Positions 41,994 through 51,702 are shown, numbered from the stretch's first letter. The stretch is 64,000 nt of DNA from Paenisporosarcina sp. OV554 (GCF_003058165.1 NZ_QBUC01000001.1:124001-188000); one strand, 5' to 3'. Numbers and translations are program-made. The notes: a model not told the origin generated them from the sequence alone.

Positions 41994-42710
41994 ATGAGTG
42001 AACGAATCTTAATTATTGAAGACGAAGAGAATATCGCCCGTGTTCTCCAATTGGAGTTAGAGTTTGAAGGATATACAACAGGAATTGCATATTCGGGTAC
42101 GGATGGTTTAATCAAATATCGTGAGCAGTCGTGGAATCTTGTGTTACTCGACTTGATGTTGCCAGGATTGTCGGGACTAGATGTATTACGAAGAATACGA
42201 GCGGATGAACAACAAGTTCCAGTCATCCTATTGACTGCTAAAAATAGTGTCGAGGATAAAGTGTCTGGCCTTGATTTAGGGGCAAATGATTATGTGACAA
42301 AACCCTTTCAAATGGAAGAATTACTTGCTCGCATTAGAGCTAACTTACGAATGAAAAAGCGCGATATTCAGACTGAAGAAATACCTGATTTATTCAAACA
42401 CCATTTTAATGACTTAAGTCTTCATGAACAAACGCGTGAAGTGAATAGAAACGAACGTAAGATTGATTTGACCCCTAGAGAGTTTGATTTGTTGCTTCAT
42501 TTAATGAAACATCCCAATCAAGTATTGTCGCGGGAACAACTCCTGGATTCGGTATGGGGCTACAACTATTACGGGGAGACAAATGTAGTAGACGTCTACA
42601 TTCGCTACTTGCGTAAGAAAATTGATTTTGATGAAACACATAAATACATTCAAACAGTTCGAGGAGTAGGCTATGTGTTAAAGGAGCAAATAGATGAAAT
42701 TAAAAAGTAA
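41994..42710 (+). CDS. OmpR-family response regulator (YkoG-like)
   Basis: A 238-residue regulator: receiver domain (1-120) with the acidic pair IIEDEEN, phospho-acceptor Asp in VLLDLMLPG (about 52), LTAKNS and KPFQMEELLARI; winged-helix DNA-binding domain (about 140-235) ending VRGVGYVL. Start ATG at 41994 after AGAAGGAG; the frame extends upstream without a ribosome site. It overlaps the kinase gene by 17 bases. Order regulator-kinase-PepSY-PepSY is that of B. subtilis ykoG-ykoH-ykoJ/ykoI. Confidence 0.93.
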   Translation: MSERILIIEDEENIARVLQLELEFEGYTTGIAYSGTDGLIKYREQSWNLVLLDLMLPGLSGLDVLRRIRADEQQVPVILLTAKNSVEDKVSGLDLGANDYVTKPFQMEELLARIRANLRMKKRDIQTEEIPDLFKHHFNDLSLHEQTREVNRNERKIDLTPREFDLLLHLMKHPNQVLSREQLLDSVWGYNYYGETNVVDVYIRYLRKKIDFDETHKYIQTVRGVGYVLKEQIDEIKK

Positions 42711-44046
42711 AATCCATCTTTTCTCGACACTATTAATGTTGTTAATTTTAATCATTACGAACGTTGGAATTTATTTAATCTACAGCCAAAATACGTACGA
42801 AACAGAGCTACAACAATTACGAGCGGAATCTGAAATTCTGGTTCATGCGTTAAGTCAAATGACGGAATCTACAAATCCTGCTACGATTTTACGTGCTTAT
42901 TCTCCAGCAAATGGTGCCGTAAGAATTGTAAACACTTTAGGTGAAATAGAGGTTGAAGTAAATACCACGGATCGCGTTGATGCAGTGAAAGTTCAAGAGG
43001 TCACAGCAGAAACACAAGAAGTGAATACCATTAATGGTTCAAAAATGCTGACCTTATCTATACCGATTATTGACTCATCAGGTGCAATTTCGCAATTACA
43101 AGTTATTCAAGTATTAACTGATGTCGAAAGAAATTTGAATGAATTAATGCTTATTTTAATTAGCATAACACTTGTAGGTACTATCCCAATACTGATTTCG
43201 AGTATTGTGCTCGGGAAACTTGTCACTCAACCTATACAAAAATTAATTTTGACAATGAAATATATTCAAAACAGTGGGAGCTATGAGCAAATCAAAACGT
43301 CGGATCATCGTAAAGATGAGCTCGCTCAACTGGAACATACATTTAACGATACGATGATATTACTCGAACGGAATTATAAGAAACAAGAACAGTTTGTATC
43401 TGATGCTTCGCACGAATTAAAGACACCACTTACAGTGATTGAAAGCTACGCAAGTTTGGTTAATCGCCGAGGTATAAGTGACCCGAAAATAATTCAAGAA
43501 GCGACTCAAGCCATTTTACAAGAATCCGTTCGAATGCGGGACATGATTGAGCAAATGTTGCAACTAGCTCGTTATGATGAAGAATTAGTAATCAATCGAC
43601 AAGCAACTGATTTATTAGAAGTAATTGAACAGACGGTACGTTCGATGAAGCAAGCGTATCATCGCGAGTTCAATTTAATTGTAGACCCAAATTTTGAAAC
43701 ACTTATCTACAAAACAGATGAGCAAAAGTTAAAGCAATTGTTGTTTATTTTCTTGGACAATGCTCGAAAGTATAGCGAAGAAGAAGTTGATTTGCATATT
43801 ACGGAGACTCCCAACTTCATTAAGATTGCCATCACTGATAAAGGTATCGGTATTCCAAGTGAAGCCATCCCTCACGTATTTGATCGTTTTTACAGAGTTG
43901 ATGAAGCACGTAACCGCAAAACGGGTGGAACTGGGTTAGGATTATCGTTAGCCAAAGAAATAGCCAAAGGTCTTAATATCAACCTAAATATAATTAGCGT
44001 TTTAAATGTTGGAACCACTATCACGCTTGAATTAGAGAAAAAATGA
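42694..44046 (+). CDS. Two-component sensor histidine kinase (YkoH-like)
   Basis: A 450-residue kinase: TM1 (about 7-30), extracellular sensor region (about 31-150), TM2 (about 151-175), HAMP linker (about 177-235), HisKA with the H-box SDASHELKTPLTVI (about 248), and HATPase_c with N-box FIFLDNARKYS, G1 TDKGIGIP and G2 KTGGTGLGLSL. It belongs to the class 3A OmpR-partner kinases. Start ATG after AAAGGAG within the end of the regulator gene. The two secreted PepSY proteins downstream could modulate its sensor domain. Confidence 0.94.
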   Translation: MKLKSKIHLFSTLLMLLILIITNVGIYLIYSQNTYETELQQLRAESEILVHALSQMTESTNPATILRAYSPANGAVRIVNTLGEIEVEVNTTDRVDAVKVQEVTAETQEVNTINGSKMLTLSIPIIDSSGAISQLQVIQVLTDVERNLNELMLILISITLVGTIPILISSIVLGKLVTQPIQKLILTMKYIQNSGSYEQIKTSDHRKDELAQLEHTFNDTMILLERNYKKQEQFVSDASHELKTPLTVIESYASLVNRRGISDPKIIQEATQAILQESVRMRDMIEQMLQLARYDEELVINRQATDLLEVIEQTVRSMKQAYHREFNLIVDPNFETLIYKTDEQKLKQLLFIFLDNARKYSEEEVDLHITETPNFIKIAITDKGIGIPSEAIPHVFDRFYRVDEARNRKTGGTGLGLSLAKEIAKGLNINLNIISVLNVGTTITLELEKK

Positions 44047-44051
44047 CCGGA

Positions 44052-44080
44052 TTCTCATGTAATTTTAATGTTCATAATCT
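44052..44080 (+). promoter_or_regulatory. Putative response-regulator site before PepSY gene 1
   Basis: TTCTCAT at 44052-44058 and TTCATAATCT at 44071-44080, upstream of the PepSY gene at 44107. The same words (TTTCTCAT and CATAATCT) recur at 44825-44850 before PepSY gene 2. Likely targets of the preceding OmpR-type regulator; this is inference from repetition. Confidence 0.4.
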
Positions 44081-44106
44081 ATCCTTAGTAGAAAGGAGGC
44101 GTACTC

Positions 44107-44823
44107 ATGACATTTGTTACTAAATCTTGGTTTATGCCACTCTTAATAACACTTATTATTTTAGGAGCCGGTGCTATATATGCATTGAAATTGACAAATG
44201 GAGAAGAAATAATTTCCAATAAAGAAATAAGATCTCGTATTGAACAAATGTATGGTGGATCCGTCTCTAATCTAATTCGAAAAAATGATCTTTATATAGC
44301 ACAAATAGAACGTCAAGATGGCTTATACGAGGTTGTTGCTGACACTTCGAAAGGTAATATTGTATCGATTAAACTACTCAAACAAACTGATGGACAGCAG
44401 CTTCCTATTAAGTCTAAAGAGGATATCAAATCGATTGTTAGTAAAGAATATGAGGGAACCATTGAACGAATAGTTTTAAGCAGACAGACGGAGCATCCTT
44501 TTTATGCTGTTGACATGGCAAAAGACGAAACGCTAATCACATTAACGGTTGATGCATTAACAGGAACTGTTTTAGATAGTACGGAAAAGCAAACCACTAC
44601 CGAACAAGCTTTGATAAAAAGGGAACAAGCAATAACGGTTGCAAAAACCCAGTTAACTGGTGAAGTTCAATATACTACTTACGAAGAAACGTCTGATGGT
44701 GGCTATTATCTTATTGAAATCGAATCGGAAGATGACCGAGAAGCGGTTATCCAAGTACATGGCGTGTCAGGTGAAATTCTATCAGTTACATGGGACGATC
44801 AAGATGATGAAGATGACGATTAA
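44107..44823 (+). CDS. Membrane-anchored PepSY-domain protein 1
   Basis: A 238-residue protein with an N-terminal membrane anchor (about 10-27) and two PepSY units outside the cell (about 34-105 and 165-232), recognisable by IVSIKLL, TVDALTGTVLDS and the closing VHGVSGEILSVTW; a run of eight Asp/Glu residues ends the chain. PepSY domains are thought to inhibit peptidases or bind small ligands. Ribosome site AAAGGAGG. It follows the kinase by 60 bases. Confidence 0.85.
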   Translation: MTFVTKSWFMPLLITLIILGAGAIYALKLTNGEEIISNKEIRSRIEQMYGGSVSNLIRKNDLYIAQIERQDGLYEVVADTSKGNIVSIKLLKQTDGQQLPIKSKEDIKSIVSKEYEGTIERIVLSRQTEHPFYAVDMAKDETLITLTVDALTGTVLDSTEKQTTTEQALIKREQAITVAKTQLTGEVQYTTYEETSDGGYYLIEIESEDDREAVIQVHGVSGEILSVTWDDQDDEDDD

Positions 44824-44824
44824 A

Positions 44825-44860
44825 TTTCTCATCAATTTCTCATAATCTTCTCCGAGTTCT
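44825..44860 (+). promoter_or_regulatory. Putative response-regulator site before PepSY gene 2
   Basis: Direct repeat TTTCTCAT at 44825-44832 and 44836-44843, spaced by 11 bases (one helical turn), followed by AATCTTCTCC and TTCTCTCATG. This is the usual geometry of a tandem OmpR-family site. It lies in the 87-base gap before the PepSY gene at 44911. Confidence 0.5.
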
Positions 44861-44910
44861 CTCATGTTGGTCAGATAACATGAAAGTATCAAACAAAGGA
44901 GGAAATAAAA

Positions 44911-45516
44911 ATGAAAAACTTGAAAAGCAAATGGATGGCTGTCCCAATAATCACTGGCGCTCTAGTATTTGGAAGTATCGCGTTGGTAGCAGGAGCCAAT
45001 CAGAATTTAGATAAAGAAACTGTCAATGGAATCAAGAAAGACAATTTATTAACGAATGAAGAAATAATAGAAAAAGCTTTAACAATAGTTGACGGTACTG
45101 TAACAGAAGTTGAATTGGAAAGAACATTAACTAGAACTATTTATGAAGTTGAGATTAATAAAGATGGCTTTGAATATGACTTAGATATGGATGCGGTTAC
45201 AGGTAAAGTATTGAAGAATGATAAGTCAGCAGACGATAAAGATGACAAAGAAGATCTTGATGACAACAGTACAAAGATAGATTCCAGTAAAGTAGCGATA
45301 ACAAGAGAAGCGGCAATTAAAACCGCATTAATAGAGGCCACAGGAACTGTAACAGACGTAGAACTTGAGGAAGACGATACTCAAATATTTTATAAAATTG
45401 AAGTCGAAGATGGAACTAAAGAAGTAGAGGTTAAAGTTAACGCGAATACTGGGGAAGTTTTGTCGGTTGACGAAGATGATGACAATGACGAATATGATGA
45501 TGAAGAAAACATTTAA
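44911..45516 (+). CDS. Secreted PepSY-domain protein 2
   Basis: A 201-residue protein with a signal peptide (MAVPIITGALVFGSIALVAG, about 9-28) and two PepSY repeats (about 44-100 and 130-190), each ending in the same words: DMDAVTGKVLKND and VNANTGEVLSVDED. The linker and tail are strongly acidic (Asp/Glu-rich), suggesting cation binding. Start ATG after AAAGGAGG. Related to B. subtilis YkoI/YkoJ; probably under control of the upstream two-component system. Confidence 0.85.
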   Translation: MKNLKSKWMAVPIITGALVFGSIALVAGANQNLDKETVNGIKKDNLLTNEEIIEKALTIVDGTVTEVELERTLTRTIYEVEINKDGFEYDLDMDAVTGKVLKNDKSADDKDDKEDLDDNSTKIDSSKVAITREAAIKTALIEATGTVTDVELEEDDTQIFYKIEVEDGTKEVEVKVNANTGEVLSVDEDDDNDEYDDEENI

Positions 45517-45527
45517 GAAGATGTATT

Positions 45528-45572
45528 AAAAAATCAGCGTCCCCATTTAAATGGAGGGCGCTGATTTTTTTG
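45528..45572. terminator. Bidirectional terminator between PepSY gene 2 and the kinase
   Basis: AAAAAATCAGCG / CGCTGATTTTTT stem with a mid-stem mismatch; it serves both the plus PepSY gene and the minus-strand kinase gene, whose stop lies within it. Confidence 0.88.
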
Positions 45573-47139
45573 GTGATTTAAATGGTAATAATATTGATAC
45601 TTGAGTTCCTTTATTAACTCGACTATTAATATTGATTTTCCCACCATGCTCTTGAATGATTTTCTCTGAAATCATCATACCAAGACCTGTTCCAGTTGTT
45701 TTGGTAGTGAAAAACGGTTCAAAGATTTGTTTTTGTACTTCTTGCGTCATACCAGCACCATTATCTCGAACGTGAATGCCGATAAAACCGTCATTTTCAT
45801 GTGTTGAAGAAATGTGAAGTGAACCTTCTTTTTCTAATACTTCTACAGCATTTTTCACTATATTTATAAACACTTGTTTAATTTGGTTTTGTTCACCTAT
45901 GACAACCGTATTCGGCGCATTCCAAGCTACTGTCAACACAATCCCTCTTAAATTAAGTTCAGGCTTATATAGGAACACTACATCTTGCATGATTTTCTCC
46001 AAACTAAACTCTTTTACGGTTGTAACATGAGGTTTTGCGAGAATTAAAAACTCACTTATTATTAAATTAATTCGCTCAAGTTCAGATTCAATTATTTTTG
46101 TGTATGTTTGATAAGGGTGTTGATTATCCTCATTCATCATTTGAATGAAACCTGAGATCACAGTCATTGGATTTCGTATTTCATGTGCAACTCCGGCTGC
46201 GATTTCACCAGCTAACTTTAATTTTTCTGACTGGAGAATGAGTTTTTCTGCTTCTTTGCGATACGAGATGTCGCGAGTAATTAATGACATGGCAACTATT
46301 TCACCAGACTTATTATAAATAGGACTAAGCGTTAGTTGTGCATCGAAGAAAGTACCATCTTTCTTCATATCTTTTGTCTCAAACGAATAGAAACTTTCAC
46401 CACTCAACACTCTTTTTATACGGTCGATAGCGGCGTCAGAGTTTTCAGGTGGGACAAGTGGAACACGACTTCCAATACATTCTTCACGACTCCACCCATA
46501 CAATAATTCAAACGCTGGATTTATTTCAATGATTTTAGCATCTAAATCAAAAACTGCTATGCCATCCTTCGCATTTTCAAAAAACATGTACAAATATCCT
46601 TCTTTAGAATCAAGTGCTCGTTCTAAAGAAGATTGCTGTTCTGCCATGTTAAAAAACGTTTTTTGCAATAATTGAGAATGGACAATAGCTGTTACACTAA
46701 TTAAAATAAAAAATAACATGAGTACATACAAATCAGTAAATTCAATTGTGTTTTCAAAGAGATTAAAATTAGTATTAAATAAGTAGATGACTTCAAAAAC
46801 TGTTATCGGTAAAAGAAGTAAATATGAAGTGATTGAATGGTATAATGAAGCAACAAATAGTGGGAAAATAAAAAGAATAATATGTACGTAATTCGGTGTA
46901 TCTAAATTAATGAAAAAAATGTATCCATTTAATCCTGATAATATAAGAATTTGCAACAATTGATTATTAATATTCAGTTTATAAAGAACAAATAATAAAG
47001 TGCAATAAAGAAAAGCCAAAATGGGTAAAGCGTGTTCATAAGGGGAAAATAAACTTAATAAAGTATGAAATAGTAATCCGAGTGCAAATAATTGTATAAA
47101 CAATCGATTACGTTTGTTTATGTATACGGTTATGTCCAT
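45547..47139 (-). CDS. PAS-domain sensor histidine kinase of the sporulation-kinase type
   Basis: A 530-residue kinase with five or six membrane helices (about 10-165), a PAS domain (about 185-305: YLYMFFENAKDGIAVFDLDA, LLYGWSREECIG, TRDISYRKEAEKLI), HisKA with the H-box GEIAAGVAHEIRNPMTVISG and HATPase_c (NIVKNAVEVLEKEG, RDNGAGM, FFTTKTTGTGLGM). This H-box is the form found in phosphorelay kinases such as KinA-KinE that phosphorylate Spo0F. No paired regulator is adjacent, as expected for that class. Start ATG at 47139 after TGAGGTG. Role in sporulation initiation is inferred. Confidence 0.87.
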   Translation of the reverse strand: MDITVYINKRNRLFIQLFALGLLFHTLLSLFSPYEHALPILAFLYCTLLFVLYKLNINNQLLQILILSGLNGYIFFINLDTPNYVHIILFIFPLFVASLYHSITSYLLLLPITVFEVIYLFNTNFNLFENTIEFTDLYVLMLFFILISVTAIVHSQLLQKTFFNMAEQQSSLERALDSKEGYLYMFFENAKDGIAVFDLDAKIIEINPAFELLYGWSREECIGSRVPLVPPENSDAAIDRIKRVLSGESFYSFETKDMKKDGTFFDAQLTLSPIYNKSGEIVAMSLITRDISYRKEAEKLILQSEKLKLAGEIAAGVAHEIRNPMTVISGFIQMMNEDNQHPYQTYTKIIESELERINLIISEFLILAKPHVTTVKEFSLEKIMQDVVFLYKPELNLRGIVLTVAWNAPNTVVIGEQNQIKQVFINIVKNAVEVLEKEGSLHISSTHENDGFIGIHVRDNGAGMTQEVQKQIFEPFFTTKTTGTGLGMMISEKIIQEHGGKININSRVNKGTQVSILLPFKSPKKSAPSI

Positions 47140-47242
47140 TTTTCACCTCAGTTGGAAAGTTATTCTGCTTATATCATACATGATTTGTCAGTGTCGGAAC
47201 ATGCCGAATTTTGGTATGATATTTATATATAGGGGGTTTACA

Positions 47243-48298
47243 ATGTCTAGCACATTTAAAGAGAAAGAAACAGTGCAGTTACTTAAAGAACTCGTAGAAA
47301 TTCCAAGTCCTTCTGGCTATACAAAAGAGATTATGAAATTTATGGCTTTAATTTTAGATAAAATGAAGGTACCGTTTATACAAACGAATAAAGGTGCATT
47401 AATAGCAACTATAGAAGGAAATGATTCGACTAAACATAGACTATTAACAGCACATACAGATACACTCGGTGCTATGGTAAAAGAAGTAAAAGGTAGTGGT
47501 CGTCTTAAACTATCGATGATAGGTGGTTTTAACTGGAATTCTGTTGAAGGTGAATATTGTTACATACATACAGCGTCTGGTAAGAAAGTTCGAGGAACCA
47601 TTCTTATGCATCAAACGACGGTCCATGTATACAAAAATGCAGGTTCTGCAGAACGTAATGTAGAAAATATAGAAGTGAGATTAGATGAAAAAGTAATGAA
47701 TGCGGAGGAAACAAGAGCGTTAGGCATTGAAGTTGGGGATTTCATATCGTTCGACCCAAGATTCGAGCAAACGGATTCAGGTTTTATTAAATCGCGACAT
47801 TTGGATGACAAAGCAAGTACGGCATTATTACTACAACTTATTGCTTCAATAAAAGAAAACAATTTGACTCTTCCAAACACTACTCATTTCTATATTTCAA
47901 ACAATGAAGAAATTGGTTATGGAGGAAATTCAAATATTCCTGCAGAAGTTGTGGAATACATTGCAGTCGATATGGGTGCAATAGGTGATGGACAAACCTC
48001 TGATGAATACACGGTATCGATTTGTGCGAAAGATTCTTCAGGTCCATACCATTATGATCTAACTCGTAAATTGGTTGAGCTAGCAAAAACGAATAACATT
48101 GCTCATAAACTAGATATTTATCCTTATTACGGATCTGACGCTTCAGCTGCAATTCGAGCAGGTTTTGATGTTAAGCATGCCTTATTCGGACCCGGCATTG
48201 AGGCATCACATGCTTTTGAACGAACACATATTGATTCATTAAAACATTCTGCAGCACTATTAGAAGCATATGTGCTCTCTCCAATGGAGACAGAATAG
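47243..48298 (+). CDS. M42 family metallopeptidase (glutamyl aminopeptidase/endoglucanase-like)
   Basis: A 351-residue cytosolic dizinc aminopeptidase. Metal and catalytic motifs: LLTAHTDTLGAMV (zinc His), SRHLDDKASTALLL (bridging Asp), SNNEEIGYGGNS (catalytic and zinc Glu), VAVDMG-like EYIAVDMGAIG and the final zinc His in FGPGIEASHAFERTH. Start ATG at 47243 after AGGGGG; upstream codons overlap the divergent kinase. The stop is 11 bases before murE, so the two may be co-transcribed. Releases N-terminal residues from peptides. Confidence 0.92.
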   Translation: MSSTFKEKETVQLLKELVEIPSPSGYTKEIMKFMALILDKMKVPFIQTNKGALIATIEGNDSTKHRLLTAHTDTLGAMVKEVKGSGRLKLSMIGGFNWNSVEGEYCYIHTASGKKVRGTILMHQTTVHVYKNAGSAERNVENIEVRLDEKVMNAEETRALGIEVGDFISFDPRFEQTDSGFIKSRHLDDKASTALLLQLIASIKENNLTLPNTTHFYISNNEEIGYGGNSNIPAEVVEYIAVDMGAIGDGQTSDEYTVSICAKDSSGPYHYDLTRKLVELAKTNNIAHKLDIYPYYGSDASAAIRAGFDVKHALFGPGIEASHAFERTHIDSLKHSAALLEAYVLSPMETE

Positions 48299-48309
48299 GA
48301 GGAAAGCAA

Positions 48310-49794
48310 ATGCAGTCATCTGACTTAATCAGTTGCTTGCCAATTAAAGAAATTCACGGAACACTTCCAAAAGAAGTTTATGATATCGCGGTTGACTCAA
48401 GAAGTGTGCAACCCGAAAGTGTTTTTATCTGTATTAAAGGATATACCGTGGATGGACATGATTACGCATTGCAAGCAATTGAAAGTGGAGCAAAAATAAT
48501 TATTACAGAAAAGTATCTTGAATTAGACTATTCCCGAGTTGCTTGCATCGTTGTTGACGATACAACACGGGCTATAGGATTATTAGCTTCAAAATTTTAT
48601 GGGTATCCATCTAAAGACATGACGATGATCGGTGTTACCGGAACGAATGGTAAAACAAGTGTCAGTGGAGTTTTACAAAATATGCTACAAGGATTAAAAG
48701 TAAAATCTGCTTTAACCGGTACGATTGGTTTTAATTTAAATGGTGTCCTTTTCGATTCAGCAAATACAACAAGTGATGCACTCACTACGCAACAAATGAT
48801 TCAGCGTGCCAAAAATGAAGGTTGTAAGTCAATGATTATGGAAGTATCTTCTCATGGTTTGGTTCTTGGTCGTTTAACAGGGGTTGATTTTGACATAGCA
48901 ATCTTTACTAATTTGACGCATGATCATTTAGATTTCCACGGGACGATGGAACAATATGGACAAGCAAAAGGATTATTGTTTTCCCAGCTTGGACAAGACT
49001 TACAACGTGAGAAACATGCAATTGTGAATTTAGATGATGAGTGGTCGACCCGTTTGAAAGAGATGACCGGTTTTCCTGTTTGGACCTATGCCATTCACCA
49101 AGACGCTCATTTTCAGGGTAGAAATATTCAACTGAAATCAGATTGTACACAATTTGACATGAAGACTCCTGAAGGGATTTTTCCGGTACGAATGAATTTG
49201 CTTGGTGAGTTCAATGTGTATAATGCATTAGCAGCAACAACTGCTTTATATACACAAGGCTATACAGTTCCTCAAATTTTGGAACAACTTGAAAAAATTC
49301 CTCCAGTAAAAGGAAGAATGGAAAAGTTGACTAGTGATTTACCAATATCCATATTTATTGATTATGCACATACTCCTGATGCAATCGAAAAAGCAATTTC
49401 GTCTGTGATACCTTACAAGACACAACGACTCATCTTTTTAGTAGGAACAGGTGGCAATAGAGATCGTTCAAAACGTCCTTCCATGGCAGAGAAAGCTTCA
49501 ATAGCTGATTATGTCATACTGACGACAGATGACCCACGTGATGAGCCGTACGAATCAATTCTTAGTGATTTAGAAAAAGGTATGCTTCATGATAGTTATG
49601 CTTGCATTGGAAATCGTGAGGAAGCAGTCAAGCATGCTATAGCAATAGCTGAACCTGGGGATATTATTATTTTTGCAGGCAAAGGTCACGAAGATTATCA
49701 AATCATTGGCCGTAAAAAATATCCTCATAGTGATGGAGACATTGCCTTGGTAGCTGGTAAATTGAAATTTCAAGATTCGCCATCCCGTTCTTAA
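48310..49794 (+). CDS. murE: UDP-N-acetylmuramyl-tripeptide synthetase MurE (orphan copy)
   Basis: A 494-residue Mur ligase. N-terminal UDP-binding part (IAVDSRSVQPESVF), ATP-binding GVTGTNGKTS (about 111-120), the MEVSSHGL and FTNLTHDHLDFHG blocks, substrate-binding FIDYAHTPDA, and the specificity loop TTDDPRDEP (about 404). Arg in DxPR favours meso-diaminopimelate over lysine. The gene is outside the dcw cell-division cluster and follows a peptidase gene. In lysine-wall Bacillales a second, DAP-specific ligase for cortex synthesis is known; that role is possible here. Start ATG after AGGAGGAAAG. Confidence 0.9.
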   Translation: MQSSDLISCLPIKEIHGTLPKEVYDIAVDSRSVQPESVFICIKGYTVDGHDYALQAIESGAKIIITEKYLELDYSRVACIVVDDTTRAIGLLASKFYGYPSKDMTMIGVTGTNGKTSVSGVLQNMLQGLKVKSALTGTIGFNLNGVLFDSANTTSDALTTQQMIQRAKNEGCKSMIMEVSSHGLVLGRLTGVDFDIAIFTNLTHDHLDFHGTMEQYGQAKGLLFSQLGQDLQREKHAIVNLDDEWSTRLKEMTGFPVWTYAIHQDAHFQGRNIQLKSDCTQFDMKTPEGIFPVRMNLLGEFNVYNALAATTALYTQGYTVPQILEQLEKIPPVKGRMEKLTSDLPISIFIDYAHTPDAIEKAISSVIPYKTQRLIFLVGTGGNRDRSKRPSMAEKASIADYVILTTDDPRDEPYESILSDLEKGMLHDSYACIGNREEAVKHAIAIAEPGDIIIFAGKGHEDYQIIGRKKYPHSDGDIALVAGKLKFQDSPSRS

Positions 49795-49872
49795 GCTAGA
49801 TTCGATGAAACGGTATAAGGCAGACATAATAACAAATTATACAAACTGAATTTATACATCTTTTTTCTTATC

Positions 49873-49905
49873 AAAGAACCGATCACAATTGTCGATCGGT
49901 TCTTT
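49873..49905 (+). terminator. Terminator after murE
   Basis: AAAGAACCGATC / CGATCGGTTCTTT stem, 8-base loop, about 80 bases after the stop. Confidence 0.8.
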
Positions 49906-49981
49906 CGACATTTTGCGTACTTGTAATTTATATGAAAAATCCATATGATAGTAAAGGAAAAACGAAGGAGAATACCTATTT

Positions 49982-51556
49982 ATGACTACTCAAATTCAAG
50001 ATCAAATACAAGCAAGAAGAACGTTTGCTATCATTTCGCATCCAGATGCTGGTAAAACGACAATGACAGAAAAGTTATTATTTTTTGGTGGTGCCATTCG
50101 CGATGCAGGTACTGTAAAAGCGAAAAAAACTGGGAAATTCGCAACATCTGACTGGATGGAAATTGAAAAACAACGTGGGATTTCTGTTACCTCATCCGTG
50201 ATGCAATTTGATTACGATGATTGCCGAATTAATATTTTAGATACACCAGGTCACCAAGATTTCAGTGAAGATACGTATCGTACATTAATGGCTGTTGATA
50301 GTGCAGTGATGATTGTGGATGCTGCAAAAGGAATAGAAGCTCAAACAATTAAATTATTTAAAGTTTGTCGCTTACGAGGAATTCCAATTTTTACTTTTAT
50401 TAATAAATTAGACCGTCAAGGGAAAGAACCACTTGAACTAATGGAAGAATTAGAAGAAGTACTCGGCATTGAATCATATGCAATGAATTGGCCTATTGGT
50501 ATGGGGAAAGAGTTTTTAGGGATTTATGATCGTTTTAATAACCGCATAGAGCAATTCCGTAAAGATGGAACTGACCGCTTTTTACCATTGACTGAGGATG
50601 GAGAATTAGCAGTAGATCACTCAATGATAAAAACGTCTTACTACACACAAGCATTAGAAGATATTATGTTGCTGAATGAAGCGGGAAATGATTTTGATCA
50701 AGAAAAAGTGAGAAATGGTAAAATGACACCCGTGTTTTTCGGAAGTGCTTTAACTAATTTTGGTGTACAAACATTTTTGGAAACCTATTTACAATTTGCA
50801 CCTACTCCGCAACCTCGTAAAACAGATGCGGATGTTGAAATAAATCCTGTGACAGATGAATTTTCTGGATTTATTTTCAAGATACAAGCAAATATGAATC
50901 CAGCTCACCGTGATCGTATCGCCTTCGTGCGTATTGTATCTGGGAAATTCGAGCGCGGTATGACGGTCACATTAGCCCGTACAGGTAAGACGTTTAAATT
51001 AACTCAATCTACTCAGTTCCTGGCTGACGAACGAGAAACAGTTGAGATTGCTGTTGCAGGAGACATCATTGGTCTGCATGACACAGGAAGTTATCAAATT
51101 GGTGACACAATTGTAGGTGGAAAGAAAACGTTCAACTATGAGAAATTGCCACAATTTACTCCTGAATTATTTGTCCGTGTAACTGCCAAGAATGTTATGA
51201 AGTCTAAGCATTTTAATAAAGGTATTATGCAATTAGTACAAGAAGGTGCCATTCAATATTACAAAACCTTGCATACAGAAGATGTAATATTAGGCGCAGT
51301 AGGTCAACTTCAATTCGAAGTGTTTGAACACCGAATGAAAAATGAATATAACGTTGAAGTGCGAATGGAATCAATTGGTAACAAAATTGCTCGTTGGATT
51401 CAAAATGAAGGCGATGTAAAAGAATCCATGTCAAGTCCACGTAGTATGCTAGTACGAGATCGTTTTGATCGCTATGTTTTCTTGTTTGAAAATGATTTTG
51501 CGATGCGCTGGTTCCAAGATAAAAATGAAAATATCGAATTGTTTAGTTTGTTATAA
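49982..51556 (+). CDS. prfC: Peptide chain release factor 3
   Basis: A 524-residue translational GTPase that recycles RF1/RF2. G motifs: [12 protein letters not shown] (G1), GISVTSSV (G2), [17 protein letters not shown] (G3), NKLDRQG (G4); the RF3-specific block [15 protein letters not shown] is present, as are domain 2 and the C-terminal [17 protein letters not shown]. Full length (RF3 about 525). Start ATG after GAAGGAG. Followed by a terminator and then by the structured repeat region. Confidence 0.96.
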   Translation: MTTQIQDQIQARRTFAIISHPDAGKTTMTEKLLFFGGAIRDAGTVKAKKTGKFATSDWMEIEKQRGISVTSSVMQFDYDDCRINILDTPGHQDFSEDTYRTLMAVDSAVMIVDAAKGIEAQTIKLFKVCRLRGIPIFTFINKLDRQGKEPLELMEELEEVLGIESYAMNWPIGMGKEFLGIYDRFNNRIEQFRKDGTDRFLPLTEDGELAVDHSMIKTSYYTQALEDIMLLNEAGNDFDQEKVRNGKMTPVFFGSALTNFGVQTFLETYLQFAPTPQPRKTDADVEINPVTDEFSGFIFKIQANMNPAHRDRIAFVRIVSGKFERGMTVTLARTGKTFKLTQSTQFLADERETVEIAVAGDIIGLHDTGSYQIGDTIVGGKKTFNYEKLPQFTPELFVRVTAKNVMKSKHFNKGIMQLVQEGAIQYYKTLHTEDVILGAVGQLQFEVFEHRMKNEYNVEVRMESIGNKIARWIQNEGDVKESMSSPRSMLVRDRFDRYVFLFENDFAMRWFQDKNENIELFSLL

Positions 51557-51563
51557 GAAAAAT

Positions 51564-51588
51564 CCTGTCCATGTGACAGGTTTTTTTA
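51564..51588 (+). terminator. Terminator of prfC
   Basis: CCTGTC / GACAGG stem with ATGT loop and T7, immediately after the prfC stop. Confidence 0.88.
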
Positions 51589-51647
51589 TTTTTTATTGGT
51601 GAGCCAACAAGTATGAAAACCACATACTTGTGGGTCTCATTCTTGGG

Positions 51648-51702
51648 CCCACAGGAAGTGGGTCATGAAGGTGTTGCCACAGGACGTGGCGTTTTTAACC
51701 TT
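51648..51702 (+). ncRNA. Twin hairpins with ACAGGA loops (unit edge, copy 1 only)
   Basis: CCCACAGGAAGTGGG (51648-51662) and GCCACAGGACGTGGC (51676-51690) share loop ACAGGA and stem length; an outer GAAGGT/ACCTTC pair closes the second, and T5 follows it. Only one copy exists although the rest of the unit is repeated. Structured, function unknown. Confidence 0.4.
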
